Shown: positions 24,185 through 35,926, counted from the stretch's first letter. The stretch is DNA of 64,000 bases from Hansfordia pulvinata (GCA_006538405.1 BJKQ01000008.1:434001-498000), one strand, 5' to 3'. Program-made: numbers and translations. The notes: a model not told the origin generated them from the sequence alone.

Positions 24185-26532
24185 TCAACCGAAGTGGAAG
24201 CCACCCGGGAATCCTTGGGGAGCGCGGCGACCGCCGCCGGGGAAGCCGCCTCCGCCGAAGCCGCCTCCACCAAAGCCGCCGCCGCCTCCGTTCATCATGC
24301 TGAACAGTATCTCGGGGTCGATACCGCCGCCCATGCCGCCGCCCATGCCGCCACCTCCGCCAAACATGTCGGAGGGGTCCACGAGGTCATCGCCGCTGTC
24401 GTAGCGTGCTCGCTTTCTGCTTTGGGTTAGTATTGGGGGGCAAACGCTTTGGAAACTCAGACGGGAGGGACGTACTGAGGGTCGCTCAAGGTCTCGTAGG
24501 CTTCACCGATGTCCTTGAAGCGCTCAGCAGCAGCTTCGTCACCCGGGTTCTTGTCCGGGTGGTGCACAATGGCGAGCTTGCGGTACGCCTTCTTGATGGT
24601 GAGGTCGTCGGCATCCTTGGAAACGTTGAGGATCTTGTAGTAGTCCTTGCGCTGGCTCTTCTTGAGCTCGAGCTCGGCCTTGCGGATCTCCTGTGGGATC
24701 TGGCGGTCCTCGGGCTCCATCTCCTGCAGAGACTTCCACTCGCGGACGGCGTCCTCCCACTTCTCGGCCAAGCCAAGCACCTTGGCCTTTGTCCTCCGCG
24801 GCTTGGTGTAGGATGAGTCGAGCTTGATTGCCCGGTCGCAGTCGGCAATGGCCTCGTCGTACTGCTTGAGCTTTTGTCGGCACGAGGCGCGGTTGTTGAG
24901 CAACTTGGCGTTGGTGCTCCGGTTGGTGGGGTCGACCTCGAGCGCGGCCGAGTACTTTTCGCAAGCCGAGTCGTATCGGCCAATCTTGAACTCCTTATTG
25001 CCCTCTTCCTTCATGCGGTCCAGCTTCTGCACCGTGCGCAGCCACTTGACGGCGTCGCGGAAGTCAGGGTCACCGCTGAGGGCTTGACGGAAGTGGGAGA
25101 TGGCCTTGTCGTTCTCGCCGAGGGAGTAGAGGGCGCGTCCACGCAGCACCAAGGCCTCGGGGTCTTGGCTGTTTTGCCGCAGCAGAGACATGGCAATGTT
25201 CTGCGCCTCGCCGAGGGAGTTGGCACCCGCCATCTTCAGGTGGGCGTTGCCTCGCATGAGCTGCCAGCGGCGGGGCTTCAGCGACCTGTACCCGAGAAGC
25301 TTCTCGGCCTGGTCGATGGCGTGCAGCACCATGGAGCCGCTGGTGCCGCTGTCAAGAGCACTCTGCGCGGCTTGCACGTGGTGGAGCATCTCCTTGGCGG
25401 GCTGCATGTCCTTGGCCGACGGGGGGGCTGGATGCGGCTGAAGGTGAGCAGCGCCTCGTCGGGGCGGCCCAGATTCACATAGATACGCGCCAGACGGTGC
25501 AGGAACTTTGCGTTAGAGGGGTCGAGATCGAGGGCACGGTTGCAGTCGTCCAGCGCAGCCTCATTGCGACCATCCGACATGTAGGCGGCGGCACGGTTTC
25601 CCAGGTAGGCCGACGATTCGGCATCAATTCAATGGCTAGATGGCGAGCGAGTCAGTCACGGGGCAGTTCGGAGGCACGCGATCAGGGGCAAGGGCGGTCG
25701 AACCTTTGCTGTACTGAACGACGGCGTTGTTGTAGTCCTTGTCTTTGAAGAACTTGTTGCCGGCGGCCTTGTAGGCCTCGGCCTCCTCGAGGGCGGTGGG
25801 GACGGGGCTGGAGGGGTTCGAGCGGTGCGGGGGAGGGGCCGGGCCCGAGCCAGCGGCTTCCTTGTTGCCGTTGGTGGGGATCTTGATGGACGGCGAGGCG
25901 GCGGGGGTGACGACGGGGGGTTCGCCGAGCCCTCGCGGTCGACGTCCATCTTGTCAAAGGAACTCCGGTTGCTCATGGCGGACAAGGCGGAGAGGCGCTT
26001 GTACTCGTCCGGGTGGAGGTTGAGCGGGTGGGTGTTAGGGTCGTGCTTGGAGCGGCGCGATGACGACGAGGTGGAGGAGAGGGAGCTGGGGTCGGTGGGC
26101 GAGCGAGCAAAGGAGCGAGAGGCTCTTGTCGACGAGGACGACGTGGCCGACTTGGACTCCCGGAGGCGAGACGGAGAAGCGGGACGGGTGGACGAGGATT
26201 TTTTCGAGCGGGAGGAGGTGGTGGTGGTGTGGATGGTGAGAAGTGGAGGACGTCGAGGGAGGTGGTGGCGGCGCCTGGTGGTGGTACTGCTGCTGCTTCA
26301 CGGGCGACGAAGGCTCGGAGCGGAGGTGGTGGTGGTTTTGGTTCTGCTGCTGCTGCTGCTGCTGGTGCGAGGCAGAGCGCGAATGCGAGTGTGTCTTGGA
26401 GTGGCGGGCCTTGTAGTCGCCGCTGTGCAGGGGATTCTGGTTCTCGACGTCGTCGCCAGGCAGGCCAGAAGCAGCGGGCGAGGGCGAAGGCTTCTTGGGA
26501 GACGACTTGCGCGAGTTGAAGAGGTTCTTCAT
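24185..26532 (-). CDS. TPR and J-domain co-chaperone (DNAJC7/TPR2-like), four apparent frameshifts
   Basis: Exons 26532-25704, 25635-24476 and 24416-24185 are separated by introns of 68 and 59 nt (GT...TAG and GTACGT...CAG). The product has a disordered Ser/Gln/His/Pro-rich N-terminus of about 250 residues, then tandem TPR units ([67 protein letters not shown]), then a J domain from [15 protein letters not shown] with the essential HPD, ending in Gly/Phe repeats and GGFHFG. TPRs bind Hsp70/Hsp90 tails and the HPD stimulates Hsp70 ATPase. The frame breaks at an A6 run (about 26,197), a C6 run (about 25,917), GAATTGAT (about 25,628) and a C7 run (about 25,424). Single-base corrections at all four give one frame of about 740 codons. 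All breaks are indels and no nonsense substitution was seen, which favours sequence errors over decay. Confidence 0.88.
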
Positions 26533-29500
26533 TCCGAAAGCGTGGGCGCTAGGCCGACTCGCCTGGCAAAATATTGGGGGTTTTTCGGAGGGGGTGGGGG
26601 GTGCGAAAAGCGGATAACCTCCAGAGGTTATTAGCAGCCCAGCGTGCGGCTCCGGGTGTGCTACAGCGCTGTGCAGCGGCCGTGGGCGCTGTGCGGCGGG
26701 CCCGGGTGCCCCAAGAAATGGGCTGAAGGAGTCCCTACGCGTACTCCGTAAGGGGGGCGGCTCGGGAGGTGCTAGCCTTAGCCCCCGTCAGCTGGAGGTC
26801 AGGGACCGTGGAACAGGATGGAAGGCCCAAGAGTGATTCTCGGGCGGCGCCCCTCCGAGTGCAGGCACACGACGGTGCAAACAGCGAGCCAACGAGTCAA
26901 TGTACCGCGCAGCCTCTGCACCGGCGCTGCGGCAAGGCTGATAGGTACCTGCCTCCTCAAGCTTAGGTTCGGTCGTCCGTCTGTCAAGCTGCACGAGTCG
27001 GCAGCTCCCGCGCAGGCTCGCAAATCGTTTTATATGTAGGTATCTGGATGAATCCGATAATAGGTAGGTACTCGTGAGATGTGCAGGTTTGGTACCTGGA
27101 TTATTGCGGCGAGCTGCAGCGCTGCTTCTGCTGGTATATCCGATTCGGCCGATGAACAGGCGCCTCAGAAGATGACGAACCTCGTCCAGAAAAGAAGAAT
27201 CGGTTGCAGCTTGCTGTTTCGAGAGGGGAGTGACCCTTATTGTCGTCGTCGGTCTGGGCGTGTAAAATTTGGCCTTGTTGGATTATCGATGCCGTCGTCG
27301 AATGGCGGGCGTTTAAAGCTGGGGGTGGAGAGAATTCAGGACACAGGCAGGCATCCAGGGTGGATTCCCAAAGAACCCGGAATTATATCCAAAATGAAAA
27401 AAAAAAAGGGCCTGACGGCGGCGCGAACCGAAAGGAAGAGAGAGAAAAGAGGCTGCGCGCTCGCTCAGATCCTCTCGGCGGGTGCTCTGGTCATCAAGCA
27501 CGAGCGCCAATGTGACAGATTCTCGACCAAAGGACCAAGTGCGTGCCTTGTTTCTTGCTTCTTGCTCCTTGGCCTTTCCAGTCGAGTCGAGTCCAGCGGC
27601 AAAGAGCCTCAGCTGCTTGTCTTGTCGTTGACGCGCGTGTGTGCCGGGTATGCGTGTCTCTCTTTCTCCGGCTAGGACGCCCGAGGCGAGACAGGAGTGA
27701 CCGGCTCGGGTGGGCTCCTTGCGCTGGCGAAGCTTCGTTTCGGATCGCAGCGGCGAGCCTGGCTGGTCGGCTTTCGTTCGTGGTTGGCCCCTTTATTTTA
27801 TTCGCACTTCCTTCAGGCCCTCGAGGGCAAGGCAAGGCAAGGCAAGGCAAGGCAAGGCAAGGCAGAGCAAAGCCTTGGGCGGCGCACGCGCGCCTAGAGG
27901 AGCCTGTTGTCGGCGGTTTTCCCGTTGGGCAGTCGAGGGTCGGTCGGTCGGTCAGTCGGTGCCGGGGCCCTATATCAGGGTCTCTTATGGCGTTGCACTT
28001 TGGCTTGTCACAGGCGGGTGGCGGCGCCTGGAGGCACGCACGCACGCACGAACGCACGCACGGCCTGGTGATCGTGGTGCCGGGAACAACGCTGCACGGA
28101 TGACAGCGCCTGGGGCACGCTTTGGTCTGTCTGTCGTGGGGAAGGGGGGCTGCCGGCTTGTTTCGAAGATGGGACGAGGACCTGTCAACCGGTGGGCGCG
28201 CGCGCGAACGGGTATATGCACGCTGTGATATGCACACGAGGCTTCACTCGCAGTGCTGGCGGGGGAGGAAGCAGAGCGGGACTGGATGGCAAGCAATGGA
28301 TCGAATGGTGGGAAGAGGGAAGATTGCACAGGCGATGAGCAGCGGCCCAAGGTGACTTTTACCGCCCAGGCAATAATTAATATGAAGAATAATGACGGCT
28401 TGGGGATGATGACACGGCTGGCCCCGGCGCAACGACACGTACGAGCGGAAGATCCTCGTCGATGTGTCTGTGCTCGACTGGGTTGGTGTATCCGGACGTA
28501 CGAGTAGGTTGCGAATAATGAAGATGAAGAAAGATCCAGGGTCTGCAACAATCCACTGGTGAATCAATATACATAACCTCAAATGTCACCATACATCCAG
28601 ACAGACAGAAAGACCAGACAGACGCACCATTCATAATAGGCCGTCGGGTCCAGCCGAGACTCCGGCCGGCCTGCGCGGTGCCAGACAATGACCTTCTTCG
28701 CCAGCCTTCCTATTATTCGCCCCGAACCCATCGTGATGCGGATCCAATCATGAGCAGCCAGACACGTCCACGGCACGGCACAGCGCAGCACAACGCGCAG
28801 CACAACGCAGCGCAAGATTAATGGGGCAGCCCAGACTCTCAGATCCCGTCAGCCAGTCGACGCACAGGAGTCTCCTCATCATACGCCGTACTCGGTGGAG
28901 ATGGCTGGTGGCAGGGACTGTTATGATTCTTATGTCGACTGCTCATGAACGGAGTGCGTGCCGGTACTCTCGTACGAGTACCGCTGCTGCACAAATGCAC
29001 AAATGGTAGCATCCAAGCGAAGCGATTCAACGATTCCCCGGCCGGCCCGCGACCAATGGCCAGGCATCCAGGGCTCTGGTGGGTGCCTCATTTGCAGCAG
29101 CGGATACTCGAGGGAGCTTGTTGATTACCAGCCGCGCCACTCACCCACTCGCTCGCTCGCTCGGCTCGTCCCTATTCGAGCAGGTCGAAGAAGCTGCCGT
29201 GCTACGAGTACTCGCTCGCTCCTAGACGCTCTCGTATGCGCCCCGTACGTTGCCCTGGCGCCCTGGTTATTATTACTCGTACTCGAGAGAGGTTCTCTTC
29301 CATCGTGGTGGGCCCGCCCGTCCTCGTGGGCCGCCCGCGCGGGCCGGCGAATGGTAAAATCGTCGGGCTGGGGATGGAGCTTGGCTTTCTCTTGGATTCG
29401 GCCTCGTCGGCTTGCATTGGCTGGGGGCTGCTGATTGGACGTCGCCTGCCCTTCGCCGCCAGTGTCACCACCGCCGTCCGTCTGACTGGCTGACGGAATG

Positions 29501-29999
29501 TGCTGATCCTCTTTCCGTTGGGCATCTCGCGAGTAGAGAGGGTTGTCATGTTCGGGGCCAGTGATGGATGTGGGATGGGGATCATTAATGGATCGAGGTC
29601 GCGGGTGTGTGTGGTCTGTCGGTTGCGAAGGCTGCTCCATCAGATTGGGAAGTCGCCCATGTGCCCCTGTACTCGTAGGTCTCTACCTCGCGTACCCATA
29701 ACCCGTACACCCATGAGGTAGATACCTGGCAAGTTGGTCCCTGGTCCCTGGTCCCTGGTCCCTGAGACCTCCAGTCCCTAGGCGCCGGTTTCAGACAGCG
29801 CTCGCAAGCTTTGCAGGTACCGACTACGCGAGGGATGACGCGGTGCAGACGACCGAGGACGGACATCCATCAAATCGATCACATTGAAGCTGCCCGTCTT
29901 CACTCACTCCCTCGTCCGCCCCACTCCCACTGCATCTGCATCGTCACCTGCACTCTACGGATATCAAGTCCTTGGCCCAGTAGTCTCCAGAAGCCCTGC
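26533..29999. other. Gene-poor interval, left part
   Basis: No supported gene. It holds a (GGCAA)n repeat at 27826-27864, (CGCA)n-like runs near 28,035-28,065, TACTCGTA/GTACGAGTA motifs (about 28,495, 28,970, 29,203, 29,275, 29,670) and a TGGTCCC run at about 29,735-29,762. The many open frames on both strands are mutually overlapping and rich in simple repeats. Confidence 0.5.
27826..27864. repeat. (GGCAA)n pentanucleotide repeat
   Basis: Seven or more GGCAA units in tandem in gene-poor DNA. Confidence 0.9.
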
Positions 30000-30335
30000 C
30001 CTGCGTGCACTATCCGTCCGCTACTTCGGCAGTCCTGACTGGTTGGTCGCACGGCTTGCGCGGCCAATGACCTCGCCCAGCACCCTCGCACGTCACGAAC
30101 CTCCCCGGCCACCCTCGATGCACCCTCGATGCACAAGACTGCCGCCTCATGGTTCCCCGGAGAACCGCAACGACGGGCAGCGGGGCGTGGGTCGCGGGGG
30201 ACCCAACAAGCGTTGGGCAGGCGTAGTAGGGTCCAATCCCAGGGCTCCGCGTCGGCGGGCTGCTTGACAACGGAGAAAGGAAAACAACACCACCACCACA
30301 CCCTGACCAACCAAAATCTGGGAGGCTGGAATTTA

Positions 30336-30338
<3 letters not shown>

Positions 30339-30370
<32 letters not shown>
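30339..30370. repeat. (GGC)n trinucleotide repeat
   Basis: About ten GGC units. It is read as poly-Ala or poly-Gly in chance frames. Confidence 0.9.
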
Positions 30371-30371
<1 letters not shown>

Positions 30372-30938
30372 ACAACGACTCGACGAGGATCCCAGCCAGC
30401 GAAACGCGCATCCAGTCAACGCTCCCTCCGCCCGGAAGACCCATCTCGTCCGGTTCTGCTCTGGCTGGCGTCTCTGGCCATCAGATTCGTCCCGCGGTTC
30501 TCCCCGCAGCAACAAGTCCGGCGGGGCAAGGGGGGCACGCACACGCGGATGGCAAGCGGTCATTTGGGTGGGTGAGTGTTTGGGAAATCCCAGCCACGGC
30601 GGCGCGCTGGTTTTCCTTTTCGCCATCCGCGTCGTTGGTTTTCCTGACACTCATCAGACCCTTCACGGGACTGTCCGCATCTTGTCACGTCCATTTGCAG
30701 AGGCGCCCCAAGCGATACCGTACTCGTAGGTAGGCACGCACGCGATGGGCCGCCATCCCTGCAGCCCGACAATGAGACAGAAGTGCACCAAAAGTCGCAG
30801 GGGTCGATCCGACGGCAGCGGGCGTGGCGTCCGGGTAGTGCTCCGTAGGCGCCGGGCTGTCGTACTACGAGTACTACGGGTGTTCGCAGTCCGCCGTCGC
30901 AGTACCCGTACATGAGCACCGCACGGGAATAATGAAAG

Positions 30939-30941
<3 letters not shown>

Positions 30942-30974
<33 letters not shown>
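30942..30974. repeat. (CTGG)n tetranucleotide repeat
   Basis: Eight CTGG units in tandem in intergenic DNA. Confidence 0.9.
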
Positions 30975-30976
<2 letters not shown>

Positions 30977-31491
30977 TCTCGCCTCGTCCCGTCCGCCGGC
31001 GCCAGCCAAATCCAGGACTCGAGTTGGGGGGCCAGCGGCGCCGGCCGGCTCCACCGGACTTGCAAAGCCGCAGCGACTGACGAAGGCGGAGAACCCGCGA
31101 GGGCTGGGGCCAAGCGTCCGGACACTTTGATTGGCGGGAGCTGCTCTCCGGTTCTCGAAGCTTCTGTGGGGTCCCCAGGTAAGAGGCTTACGGGGGCCAA
31201 GTACGGAGATACCTGCTCGTAAGTGCCTTGTCCATTCAGACGCGTGTGGGGTGGGGGCCGATTCGTCATTTCAACTTTTTTTTTTCTTCTCCCCGCGGTG
31301 AGGAACGATATTGCGCGGCTGGGTTCCAATATCAGACTTGGGGGAAGACACTCCCACTCCTACGGGGCGGCGTCTGTCTGAGAACAGCTTGGTGACTCCT
31401 TGACCTGTCAACAACCTCCCCCGTACGAGTTTCCAGGTTTGCCCAGCGTCCTCACTGTTGGCCCCGCGGCCTTGACCACCACGCGCGCCCT

Positions 31492-31509
31492 CCCCCCCCC
31501 CCCCCCCCC
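31492..31509. repeat. Poly-C tract, 18 bases
   Basis: An uninterrupted run of C on the plus strand in intergenic DNA. Confidence 0.9.
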
Positions 31510-32617
31510 TCGCGATGGTCCGTGCCCGTCCTGTCAATTCATTTGTGAAACTCATTTACGAATCTTTTCAGCAGAGAGCGTTTCGTACGAGTTTTCAATC
31601 CGTGAAATCCACCAATCCCCCGTGCGCTTTATTATTCCCGCCATGCCAATTCGCACGCGCCGCAATGCGCCGCCGGGGGCAAGGACAACCTGATAGGGCT
31701 GCAGTCCAGCCCACTCGTCTACGAAAACGGTTAAACGTCCGTCTGTCTTCCTGTAGTTCGAGTGCGAGTGTAGGTACTCGTACCCGGCTCGAGAGAAGTG
31801 GCCCTGGAGGGGGGGGCACCGAGGGTGGCAGTACGAGTAAAAGACCCCTCCCCCTCACCAGGGACCGCCGCATAGCACGTGCGTCAGCGGTATCACGGCT
31901 GCCCAGCCATCTTCAGGTAGGCTGGCCTGGGCAACGACCCGGTACTGTTCCGTGTTCGTTTCTGGCTTGGGGGTTGTGGTCCTTGTCCCCTACTGCGGTG
32001 GCGAATGGCCGTTCTGGGTTCGGATGAGTCGCCTTGTTGACGAAGATACCGACCCGTGGCGGTAGTCGTCTTGGGTGTCTTGCAGTCGTAGCGAGAGTGT
32101 GCGGCCAACGGCACAAGGGAACCGCCGTCACGCCGTTGCTAATCAGGCTGCGAAACAACAGTCGCTATCTTCAACCCAGCCAGTAACTCAGCATGATATT
32201 CCGGGACGAGTGCATGTTGCCCGTACGGAGCGACCCCCGAGGCTCTTTCGACGCACCGCCGTCATCCCGTTTGCATTGTCTGATTGGGCGTCCGTGCAGG
32301 AATGCGAATCACGTCACGACCGATGCTTACTCGCAGGATGACTGAATGGGCAATATATTGTATGGATTGGTAGTAGATAAAAGTCCAGAAAGCACACTCA
32401 GAGCTGGGATCAATTCGAACCGAGAGCCTGCGCACATGGTTGTCAACCAACCATCATGTCCCACTCCGTCCCTTCTTGGAACATCTTTGCTGCAATCCCG
32501 TGCCAGGTAGAGCCATCAACCTCTACCGAGTCGAGAAGAGCTCTCCTCGCAGATTCTCGCATCTCGTGGTGCTCGGCTCATCATTCCTCGTCTGGTTCTT
32601 CAACCTGCAGAGCGTGG

Positions 32618-33199
32618 TCATGCATGACAAGCCCTTTTCGCTCGCGTGTTGGGCCATGCCTCTCCTAGATGATGATCCCACGCGCCGTATCCTTCCAGAA
32701 CGCGTCCGCAGTGATAGTAAACAGCCGATTCTTCGTCCTCGTCGTCCAGTATGTCAAAATCAATCGCGACTCGACCGCCGGCGCTCTCGAACTGCTCCAT
32801 GAGATCAAGGATTTGCGAGATTATATCCCAGTTCATGATTCTGTCCCCTTCGGCAGTGTACATGTGGCCATCAGACTTCAGGATATATTGCGATCTGGTG
32901 ACATTCGTGACCGCATACTGAGAATCCGAAACGATGTTGACGTCGCCTAGGCCAATGTCGCGCGCCCATTCAAGGGCCATCTTCAAGACCAGAAGGTCGG
33001 CCTGGTCTTGGGTCAATGGCTCTGGGAAGTGGTCTCTCCTGTAGGGATTTCCTTTGCAGCAAGACCGTCTTTGGACTATGGCCCAGGCGCCAGGGGCGCC
33101 CAAGGGAGAGTCATCACACTCGCCGTGCACCTCGAAGAGCACACAATCGGTCGACATGACGAAGTGTCGGAAGCTGCGAGCCATGTCAGAGCTGCACAC
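32618..33199 (-). CDS. RNase H-fold protein with degenerate active site
   Basis: A single open frame of 193 aa with no intron. The segment LFEVHGECDD, the helix region TQDQADLLVLKMALEWAR, and NIVSDSQYAVTNV followed by MNWDIISQI align in order with the RNase H fold as seen in the neighbouring gene. Canonical RNase H uses four acidic residues (Asp, Glu, Asp, Asp). Here the first position is His25, the Glu position is Asp68, only the third (Asp92 in SDS) is kept, and the C-terminal part has no clear fourth site but an acidic DILDDEDEE stretch. It is therefore probably inactive or altered, perhaps a nucleic-acid or protein binder. It lies about 650 bp downstream of a canonical RNase H gene on the same strand, which suggests an old tandem duplication. 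Other ATGs at codons 6 and 15 are possible starts. Confidence 0.72.
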   Translation of the reverse strand: MCSSDMARSFRHFVMSTDCVLFEVHGECDDSPLGAPGAWAIVQRRSCCKGNPYRRDHFPEPLTQDQADLLVLKMALEWARDIGLGDVNIVSDSQYAVTNVTRSQYILKSDGHMYTAEGDRIMNWDIISQILDLMEQFESAGGRVAIDFDILDDEDEESAVYYHCGRVLEGYGAWDHHLGEAWPNTRAKRACHA

Positions 33200-33848
33200 G
33201 AGCCATGTCTCGTCTTTGGCAGACTTGGGCAGAGACGAAGTGTACCTGATGGGGATGGCCGATTGGCCCTATCCTGTTTACCTCGAGGTGGGATTGGATA
33301 GCAGCGTGTGGTCTTCTGGTGAGTTTTTTGAGATACGCCCGGGTTTCAGCAGAACAGTCCTCAGTCGTTGGGAATCGAGACTGGGGGTGGATTTTCGACG
33401 CCTTCGCTGCCCGTGATGTAAAAGAATGGCGATACAGGGAAGAGAAAGAAGAAGAGTTCCAAGGGAACGTTGCCAAATTCCGTCTGCTGTGCTCGATTCG
33501 GCGGGGAAGAGAGACCGCGTGTTGCGCCTGCCTCTCATTCACGGTGTCGCGGCGCGACAGATCAGACAGTCACCCTCTGACTGGAAAGAACTACCGGCCG
33601 ATTGCAGCCGGGCACCACAGCAGCAGCGTTCTGGGAAGGAGCGCCCGAACCGTAGATGGACAACCAAGGCTCATGAAGGTGGGAGAATAGTAGGTACCTC
33701 AGAAGGGGAACTGGTCCAGTCGCGATAACCTTTTGCAAGAACTTGACGCACTTGGCTGCTTGGGAGACAGCCAGCAGACAGCACGAGCGTTAAGGCGAGG
33801 GAGGCATAGGAGGCGACGGCATCACCACCACGCCGGCCGCGCTCTGCT
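33200..33848. other. Intergenic gap between the two RNase H-fold genes
   Basis: It holds the upstream region of the degenerate gene and the 3' end of the canonical one. Several chance open frames; none recognised. Confidence 0.45.
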
Positions 33849-34343
33849 CTAGGAGTAGCTGTCCAGCGCGTCGTTGCAGTGCTCGTCAGCGGTAGCGTTC
33901 TCGTCGCGGGGGACCCAGCGGTAGCGGACGTTGCCGTCGGTCTCATCCTCGATGCGGTTCTGGAGGACCCAGATGTCTTCGATGATGTCTCGGTTGACGA
34001 CCTCTCGGCCCTTGGCGTTGATCCAGCCGTTCTGCAGCCAGTTGTAGATCCAGTCGGTCATGCAATTGACGACGTACCGCGAGTCGGACTTGACGATGAC
34101 GTGGAGGTCGGGGTAGCCGTCGAGGTCGTCGTAGCGCTGGAGGGCCCATTCCAGCGCCGCCCGGACGGCGTACAGCTCGGCTCGCTGGTTGGTGGGCGTG
34201 TAGCCGACCTCGTTCAGTTTGCCGGCCTTGTAGCGGTATTTCCCGTACCGCGACCGCAGGACGGCGGCCCAGGACGCGGTGGCGTTGAAGTAACCGTTGC
34301 CGCGACAGGCTCCGTCGACCTCGAACATCATGGTGTACGGCAT
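33849..34343 (-). CDS. RNase H domain protein
   Basis: 164 aa starting at MPYTMMFEVDG. The same frame is open further upstream to 34,553 but that part encodes a poly-Phe run from a (GAA)n repeat, so I take the ATG at 34,343, directly before the domain. It degrades RNA in RNA-DNA hybrids if active. Expected catalytic acids are present: Asp10 (VDGACRGNG), Glu56 (NQRAELYAV), Asp87 (KSDSRYVVN) and Asp153 or Asp158 in the last motif (DENATADEHCNDAL). The helix NGWINAKGREVVNRDI matches the substrate-handle region of fungal/bacterial type 1 RNase H. It is essentially the bare domain with no hybrid-binding domain and no targeting signal. It could be a cellular RNase HI or a domesticated or cluster-type RNase H. 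No intron. Confidence 0.85.
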   Translation of the reverse strand: MPYTMMFEVDGACRGNGYFNATASWAAVLRSRYGKYRYKAGKLNEVGYTPTNQRAELYAVRAALEWALQRYDDLDGYPDLHVIVKSDSRYVVNCMTDWIYNWLQNGWINAKGREVVNRDIIEDIWVLQNRIEDETDGNVRYRWVPRDENATADEHCNDALDSYS

Positions 34344-34673
34344 CTTGGGCTTGTCAGGCGGCCGGCGACGCGTCGCGGGCTGTGGATGGGCAGATGGGTG
34401 GGGGTGGGATGTGTTGATGAAGAAGAAGAAGAAGAAGAAGAAGAAAGAAGAAAGAAAGGTGCGTTGTGTGCTAAGGAGGGAGGGGGCAATATCGAATGCC
34501 AATCGCCATTTCACATGGGAGCAGCGGGATATTAATGATGAGAATAGTGTCAATTAAGCCTCGAGTCTATCAGGGACGGCCAGCCAGAATGGATGGATCC
34601 AACGCCACTCCGAGTTTAAGGTAGGTGGTACCCAAGGTATTCGGCAGGGACTACCTGTACTCGTAAATGCCCG

Positions 34674-34740
34674 TCTTTCCCTGAGAGTGCTCTTTCCCTG
34701 AGAGTGCTCTTTCCTGAGAGTGCTCTTTTCCTGAGAGTGC
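34674..34740. repeat. 17-bp minisatellite, four copies
   Basis: Units TCTTTCCCTGAGAGTGC at 34674-34690 and 34691-34707 are identical. 34708-34723 lacks one C and 34724-34740 has one C replaced by T. A partial fifth unit follows. Confidence 0.92.
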
Positions 34741-35788
34741 TCTTTCCCCATATGTGCTCGTCCTTGGAAACAAACTCGCGCCTGTCGTCTGACCGTCGTC
34801 GTCAGAAGCAATTATGAATGAATGAATGAGAGGTCCCCAATTCCTCCCTCCCCACCACGACTACCTAACGGTACGAGCACAAACTCACTTGCACTCACGC
34901 CTCCGTGCGCCGACGAAACGAAAGACAGGCAACGCTGCTGTCGTATTGACCAGAATTGTTGAACAACTACATAATTCATACGACTGCGGTAGAAACGTTC
35001 ACACCCGCTTCCCCCACATCGCTTGGGCTTGTGATGCGTCTGCGCCTATCAATCGGACATCCACACCAACGCAGGGCTCACCCTGCTTGATCGGTGCAGC
35101 TACTTGAGCTCCAGGCCGTCTGATGTGTCGTTATCTTGATCCCGGCCGCCAACTTGCCCCTCCCCGGACCCGGCCACGGACCCGCCACGGACCGGACTTG
35201 TCTCGCTTGCAAGTCGCTTGCAAGTCACCAGTCTCCAAAAAGGTCAAACGGGCAATGATGAAGAGATCCTCGTGGATCCTCGTGGAAACACTTTTTGTGC
35301 TGGTATCGAGCGACGATACTGGCAAACGGGAGGAAGGGAAGTGGGACGCAGAAGACTTCATCGACTCGGTCAAGTCTCGCAGCATGCATCAAGTATAGAA
35401 GACAGCCAGGTCTGCCTGGCCCCTCTGCGGCGGCCCTGTCTCTGTCAAAGCAAGAGGAGGCTGGGACACCATCACACACACACCCAGGCAAAAAACACAC
35501 ACACAGCCTGTTCCTCCCTGGGTCACCACCAACCTCACCTGTCACACAAGGCCGCGCAACCAAGATGCTTGTAGGCCTACATCCAGAAGGCCTCATCTCA
35601 TGGTGACCCGGGTGTGTCGGACGGCAGACAGCCAATGGAGCTTGCCATGCCGTGCGGGGTCTGCCTTGGTCTCGGTCCTGAGGCAAAGAGAGGCGGGGAA
35701 AGGGCTACGAGTATTCGGCGTACAGGGATGACAAGGACAGGGTATCGCTGCCAGTCGCATCGTCGTATGCAACTAGTGAGACAGGCTC

Positions 35789-35822
35789 TTTCTCTCTCTT
35801 CTCTCTCTCTCTCTCTCTCTCC
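35789..35822. repeat. CT-rich microsatellite
   Basis: (TC)n/(CT)n run with one TT interruption, in the region upstream of the putative transcription unit. Confidence 0.85.
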
Positions 35823-35918
35823 GCCCTGGCCACATCGCCACTCGGTCCGTCTGCCATACTTTGCCCCCTCTTAGTTGCCCGGTCCCCGGTCTGCTCTCTT
35901 TCTGCGATGGGCCTCCAC

Positions 35919-35926
35919 TGACGTCA
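35919..35926. promoter_or_regulatory. CRE palindrome TGACGTCA
   Basis: A perfect ATF/CREB-type site followed by GACGCAG, the same 15-base combination as at 16,374-16,388. It is about 500 bp upstream of the TATA box at 36,429. Confidence 0.45.

Larger units (their letters stand above)
30000..32617. other. Gene-poor interval, right part
   Basis: No supported gene. It contains (GGC)n at 30339-30370, (CTGG)n at 30942-30974 and an 18-base poly-C tract at 31492-31509, plus dispersed TACTCGTA and GTACGAGT motifs (about 30,721, 30,862, 31,423, 31,587, 31,777, 31,830). Confidence 0.5.

Noticed and set aside
32400..32470. tRNA-like T-loop word (TTCGAA) on the minus strand
   Set aside because: The arms around it do not pair as a T stem and no acceptor or anticodon stem could be found.
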